Positions 6,244 to 9,674 of a stretch of 9,674 nt of DNA are shown piece by piece. The notes below the pieces were generated by a model. That model was not told the origin of the DNA. It searched no databases and saw nothing but the letters and a program-made list of their open reading frames with translations. Position 1 is the first letter of the stretch, and each line of letters opens with the position of its first letter. A program made the position numbers and the translations under genes. Source of the stretch: Candidatus Magasanikiibacteriota bacterium (GTDB lineage Bacteria; Patescibacteriota; Patescibacteriia; Magasanikbacterales; UBA10003); assembly GCA_003514455.1 (NCBI GenBank), contig DOQH01000003.1:806-10479 (forward strand), in the 5' to 3' direction.

Positions 6244-6249
6244 AGGAGG
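6244..6249 (+). promoter_or_regulatory. Ribosome binding site AGGAGG
   Basis: A consensus AGGAGG, continuing GGAGAG to 6254, lies just downstream of the predicted transcription start. It is 18 nt from ATG 6268, longer than the usual 5-9 nt; the GAG at 6252-6254 is 13 nt away. It argues for ATG 6268 over ATG 6241, which lies in front of it. Confidence 0.55.
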
Positions 6250-6267
6250 GAGAGATCAGTCATTAAC

Positions 6268-9200
6268 ATGGCTGAAAAAGCTGAAAGAACAACTAAGATA
6301 AAATGGTTTAAGAATGCCATTAATTTTGGGTTATTGGTAGTTTTTGCGTTTTTATTTTTTTTAATAAGCTCATCACCGGCAGAGGCCGGCAATCAGCAAG
6401 TTACTTTTCAAGGAAAACTCACCAATTCCAGTGGAAATAGCGTCAGTAATGGGACTTACTATTTGAAATTAACAATTTATGACGCGGCTTCTGGTGGTTC
6501 TTGCCAATACACAGCCTCTTCCACTTGCGCGTCGGTAACAAGCACACCAGTGACAGTTACCAATGGTATTTTTTCCATTAATTTGGGCGATACTTCGGCT
6601 AGTTTAGCAGCCATTTCACCCACTTTATTTAATAGTAGCGCGTTATATTTAGGAATTACCGTTTGTTCCGGCGCGGGTGTTGGTTGCGATAGCGAAATGA
6701 CGCCGCGTAAGCGCATCACTGCCGCGCCTTACGCGTTTAATGCTGATTATTTATCCGGGTTAGCCACTTCCACGATTGGCGGTCAGGGTTCTTATGTACC
6801 TGTCACTGATTCTAGCGGGAATTTCACTGTTAGCAATGATGTTTTTGTAGCCACAACTACTGCTGGACAATTCGGCGTGGGTACTTCCACTGTTCCGTCA
6901 GGCGTAAAAAGTTATGTTGAAGGCACCACGGCCTCGGATAAATTGTTGGTAATTCGAGCAAACAGTTCGCAAACAGGCGCTTTACAGGAGTGGCAGAATT
7001 CAGGCGGCACAGCTTTAGTGTCTATTAATTCTTCAGGCAATGTTTCTGCTTCCGGCACTTTAGCGGTTTTGAGCGCGGCCAGTTCCACTATTTCCAGCGC
7101 GTTAGGCATTAATTCTAGCACGCCATCGCGCCGATTGGTGGTTAATGGCGGCGGTGACGCAATGGTAGGAATTTTTGAGCAAAATTTAAGTTCTAATACA
7201 GATTCAATTTTGCAATTGATTAATTATGACGGCGATAATACTGATAAATCATTAGACATTGTTTTACCGGGCGGTTCCACCAGTGGAAATATTCAAGGAT
7301 TATCAGCCGCTAATCGTGGTTCTATAAAATTAACCGGTGGCAGTTTGGTAATAGGCGCCAGCAATGCCACCGCCGACGCTTTAGCATTTAGTTTAAATAA
7401 TGTTCCGATTTTGGTTTTTGATGGAGTTAGTGACAGAGCCATCTTCAAGAGTTTTGATGTTTTATTGGGTACTGGTTCCACAACATCCACATTAACTGAA
7501 AATTCTTTAATTTTAGGCCAGACATCCGCGCTAGGTGTTGGCAAATTTTATGTAGATTTATCCGGCAACACTTCCGTTTCCGGCACTTTGACTACATTTG
7601 GCAATGTTACTTTGGGTGATAGTATAGCTGACAGTATTGGTATTATTGGTGCTTTAAGTAGGCCATTATATATTTCTGATAACATTTCTGCCACCACAAC
7701 TGTTGCCAATAATGCTTTGGTGGTAGGCCAGGCATCCGGTTATAACCAAGGTGTTTTTTATGTTGATTTTACCGGTGCTGTTTCTGTTTCTAGCTCGTTG
7801 ACAACTTTCGGAACTGTAATTTTAGGCGACAGTGTTGGCGATACTATTAATCTGATAGGATCATTGGGAAGAATAAATATTTCTGACAATGTCACTGCCA
7901 CAACCTCACTTACATATAATTCTTTGATATTGGGTAAAATAGCTGATTATAATTTAGGCGTCTTTAATGTTGATAATTTCGGTAATATAAACGCGTCAGG
8001 CACTATTACAACTACCGGCAATCTGGTTTCCACAGGTTTTACCAACACTGGATTGACAACCACTGGTGTGTTGAATGTTACCGGCAATACTGAATTAGGA
8101 AATGCCAGTGGTGATTGGACAGTGGTTTATGGCGCTTTAACCGTAGATACAGTTCCTACCGGCAACGCGCAATTGTATTTGAAAGCGAGCTCCACCACCG
8201 CCGTACCGTTGTTGATACAGGATAATAGCGGCAACATCATAGGTCAATTTTCTTCTTCATCAGTTGGTGCCATTGTCAACGGCGCGCAAATAACAGCAAA
8301 TGGTTATTCAGTTTTATCTCTCGGCAATGCAGGTGGCAGGGCGGGAGTTTTATCTGTTAGGGCTATTGACTCTAACTCTTCAGGAGCGATTATTGTGTAT
8401 CGCGATGCTACCGCAATTGGCGCACAATTAACATCAGGCACCCTGATTGTTTCAGGCGGCGGCACTGGTTCGACCAGTACTTTGGATTCGCTTAATTTCA
8501 CTGTCGCACAACAGCCAAATTATAATCGGGGCATTTTTTATGTAGATAATAATGGCAACACCTCTGTCTCCGGCACCCTATCTTTGAATGGATCTTCTGG
8601 CGGGGTGGTGTCTTCTACGAGCGGTAATCTGCGACTAGCGGCTGATGGTTCTGCTCCCAATAATGTGGTTGATTTTTATAGTTCCGGTAAAAAGTTTTTA
8701 AGTATTGGCGGCATATTGTCAGGATCCAACAATCCGGCTTCCACCACTTTCACTTCTTTTGTAAGCGATGATCCTGGTTCAGCCGCCTTTGTCTTCAAGG
8801 CACAAAATATGGTTGCCAGCACTACTCCTATCATTGACCGAGCGCTGGTCGCTTTTCAAACTACTGATGAAGGTCAACCGACAAATAAGGTCTGGATTTC
8901 AACCGGTGGCAATGTTTATGCCAAAAACAGTTATCTTGCCAATCAAACAGGCGTATATGGTATTGGTGATGTGGCCGAATATGTTAATTTAACAACTGGT
9001 GAGACAGGTGAACCCGGTGATGTTTTGGTGGTGGATTTAAATAATCCAAATAAGTTTAAAAAGTCTTCTTCCGCCTATACCAAAGAAATCGCCGGTGTAA
9101 TCTCTGATACCAGCGCCTTTTTGATGGGATCTTCCGGAGAAGGCCGCGCTCCTTTAGCCTTGGCCGGCTTGGTTAAAACAAAAGTAACAGCTGAAAACGG

Positions 9201-9674
9201 CCAGATTGCCGTTGGCGACTACCTTGTTTCAGCTTCCAAACCCGGCTATGCCATGAAATATGATTCTACTTCAGGCAAATCCGCCGGACTGGTAGGCATG
9301 GCTTTGGAACCATTGGCAGAAGGTGAAGGCAAAATAACTATTATGGTGAATAAAGGATTGGTGGCTGGTTCAACTGGCGGATCAGTTAGTTTAAGTGTTA
9401 GTCAAAATGAAAATGGCCAACTTGTGACTAGCGGTGATTTGGATATGGCCGGTAAAAGTATTTTTAATTTGTTAACAATAAAGAGCAAAGACAATAAATG
9501 GATGATTGACGAAGATGGATATTTAATTGTAAAAGTGACTACGGCGCAGGGAGAGAAGAAATTATATGGTTTGCAATCAGGACAAGACAAAGAATTGGTT
9601 TTATCCGGTTCAGCGCAATTGGAAAATGGTTTAAAAAAGATTGAATTGCCTTTGATTGATCAAGAAGTGATTGA
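6268..9674 (+). CDS. Secreted fibre-like adhesin with appendage domain (partial, at least 1135 aa)
   Basis: The frame is open without a stop to the window end. Residues 1-40 are a signal peptide (basic start, then FGLLVVFAFLFFLISSSPAEA, cut as AEA|GN). Residues 44-164 form the head domain seen on many long Patescibacteria surface proteins: QVTFQGKLTNSSGNSV, LYLGITV, EMTPRKRITAAPYAFNADYL. The middle (165-890) is Thr/Ser/Gly/Asn-rich, short beta-strand sequence with phage tail-fibre phrases (FGVGTSTVPSG, STPSRRLVVNGG) and a 69-70-residue repeat. Residues about 895-1030 form an appendage-type domain (YGIGDVAEYV, GEPGDVLVVD, LALAGLVKTKV, GQIAVGDYLVSASKPG) related to those near the ends of phage tail fibres and autoprocessing peptidase G2/S74-type proteins. 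The visible end (KDNKWMIDEDGYLIVKV) starts another segment. The only cysteines are in the head domain. A long, exposed trimeric fibre is likely; its ligand is unknown. Confidence 0.88.
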   Translation, partial: MAEKAERTTKIKWFKNAINFGLLVVFAFLFFLISSSPAEAGNQQVTFQGKLTNSSGNSVSNGTYYLKLTIYDAASGGSCQYTASSTCASVTSTPVTVTNGIFSINLGDTSASLAAISPTLFNSSALYLGITVCSGAGVGCDSEMTPRKRITAAPYAFNADYLSGLATSTIGGQGSYVPVTDSSGNFTVSNDVFVATTTAGQFGVGTSTVPSGVKSYVEGTTASDKLLVIRANSSQTGALQEWQNSGGTALVSINSSGNVSASGTLAVLSAASSTISSALGINSSTPSRRLVVNGGGDAMVGIFEQNLSSNTDSILQLINYDGDNTDKSLDIVLPGGSTSGNIQGLSAANRGSIKLTGGSLVIGASNATADALAFSLNNVPILVFDGVSDRAIFKSFDVLLGTGSTTSTLTENSLILGQTSALGVGKFYVDLSGNTSVSGTLTTFGNVTLGDSIADSIGIIGALSRPLYISDNISATTTVANNALVVGQASGYNQGVFYVDFTGAVSVSSSLTTFGTVILGDSVGDTINLIGSLGRINISDNVTATTSLTYNSLILGKIADYNLGVFNVDNFGNINASGTITTTGNLVSTGFTNTGLTTTGVLNVTGNTELGNASGDWTVVYGALTVDTVPTGNAQLYLKASSTTAVPLLIQDNSGNIIGQFSSSSVGAIVNGAQITANGYSVLSLGNAGGRAGVLSVRAIDSNSSGAIIVYRDATAIGAQLTSGTLIVSGGGTGSTSTLDSLNFTVAQQPNYNRGIFYVDNNGNTSVSGTLSLNGSSGGVVSSTSGNLRLAADGSAPNNVVDFYSSGKKFLSIGGILSGSNNPASTTFTSFVSDDPGSAAFVFKAQNMVASTTPIIDRALVAFQTTDEGQPTNKVWISTGGNVYAKNSYLANQTGVYGIGDVAEYVNLTTGETGEPGDVLVVDLNNPNKFKKSSSAYTKEIAGVISDTSAFLMGSSGEGRAPLALAGLVKTKVTAENGQIAVGDYLVSASKPGYAMKYDSTSGKSAGLVGMALEPLAEGEGKITIMVNKGLVAGSTGGSVSLSVSQNENGQLVTSGDLDMAGKSIFNLLTIKSKDNKWMIDEDGYLIVKVTTAQGEKKLYGLQSGQDKELVLSGSAQLENGLKKIELPLIDQEVI
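7471..8010 (+). repeat. Tandem 69-70-residue repeats in the fibre shaft
   Basis: Three protein-level repeats start at 7471, 7681 and 7888 (periods 210 and 207 nt); the third fades near 8010. Each has a TT/TS-rich lead-in, N-(S/A)-L-(I/V)-(L/V)-G-(Q/K), then G-x-F-(Y/N)-V-D, a G-x-x-S-x-S-(G/S)-x-L type turn, and, in the first two, LTTFGxVxLGDS followed by an (L/I)xISDN close. An isolated GIFYVDNNGNTSVSGTL module recurs at 8530-8580. The copies are diverged at DNA level, so the duplication is old. Confidence 0.75.

Noticed and set aside
7471..8010. CRISPR or other DNA-level repeat array
   Set aside because: The periodicity is at protein level with diverged bases; there are no short identical direct repeats with unique spacers.
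6477..8501. Several reverse-strand frames of 65-83 codons over the fibre gene
   Set aside because: Shadows of Thr/Ser/Gly/Asn-rich coding sequence; the + frame is open without interruption for more than 1100 codons.

Overview
The window looks like a chromosomal segment of a Candidate Phyla Radiation bacterium (Patescibacteria, Parcubacteria-like). The evidence is the protein content, not a marker gene. It holds very large Thr/Ser/Gly/Asn-rich secreted proteins with the 'QGKLT...PYAFNADYLSG' head, 'C-DNDGDG-DYP-GC' motifs and 'WG-IY' carboxypeptidase-regulatory-like domains, all of which recur in that radiation. TGA, TAA and TAG are all used as stops, so the standard bacterial code applies and not the TGA=Gly code of Gracilibacteria/Absconditabacteria. 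Every well-supported gene is on the + strand.

Layout: (1) 1-84, the last 27 codons of a family A DNA polymerase (polA). (2) 237-932, a 231-residue protein of weak helical repeats behind a promoter with almost no leader. (3) 1077-1439, a 120-residue Trp/Cys-rich protein of unknown function. It is a textbook single-gene unit with promoter, 5' hairpin, strong Shine-Dalgarno and perfect intrinsic terminator. (4) 1571-2233 and 2241-6224, a two-gene operon 7 nt apart. It encodes a small secreted beta-rich protein and a 1327-residue multi-pass protein with a DUF916-like head, three FN3-like domains, a calcium-type Asp/Asn motif and three related carboxypeptidase-regulatory-like domains. (5) 6268 to the window end, a fibre-like secreted protein of at least 1135 residues with its own promoter at the stop codon of the preceding gene. 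It is still open at 9674.

Region 1571-9674 reads as a cell-surface locus. The first two genes resemble, in order and domain type, the pairing of a WxL-type surface protein with its DUF916/DUF3324 membrane partner in Firmicutes. The third adds a long fibre with an appendage-type domain like those of phage tail fibres. A plausible but unproven reading is that the membrane protein is a scaffold and the small protein and fibre are exposed at the surface, perhaps for attachment to a host cell.

The most unusual points are a second, internal signal-peptide-like segment in the 1327-residue protein, which suggests a fusion of two surface genes; a dispersed palindromic repeat lying inside the signal-peptide coding region of the same gene; and two promoters so close to their start codons that the mRNAs would be leaderless or nearly so.
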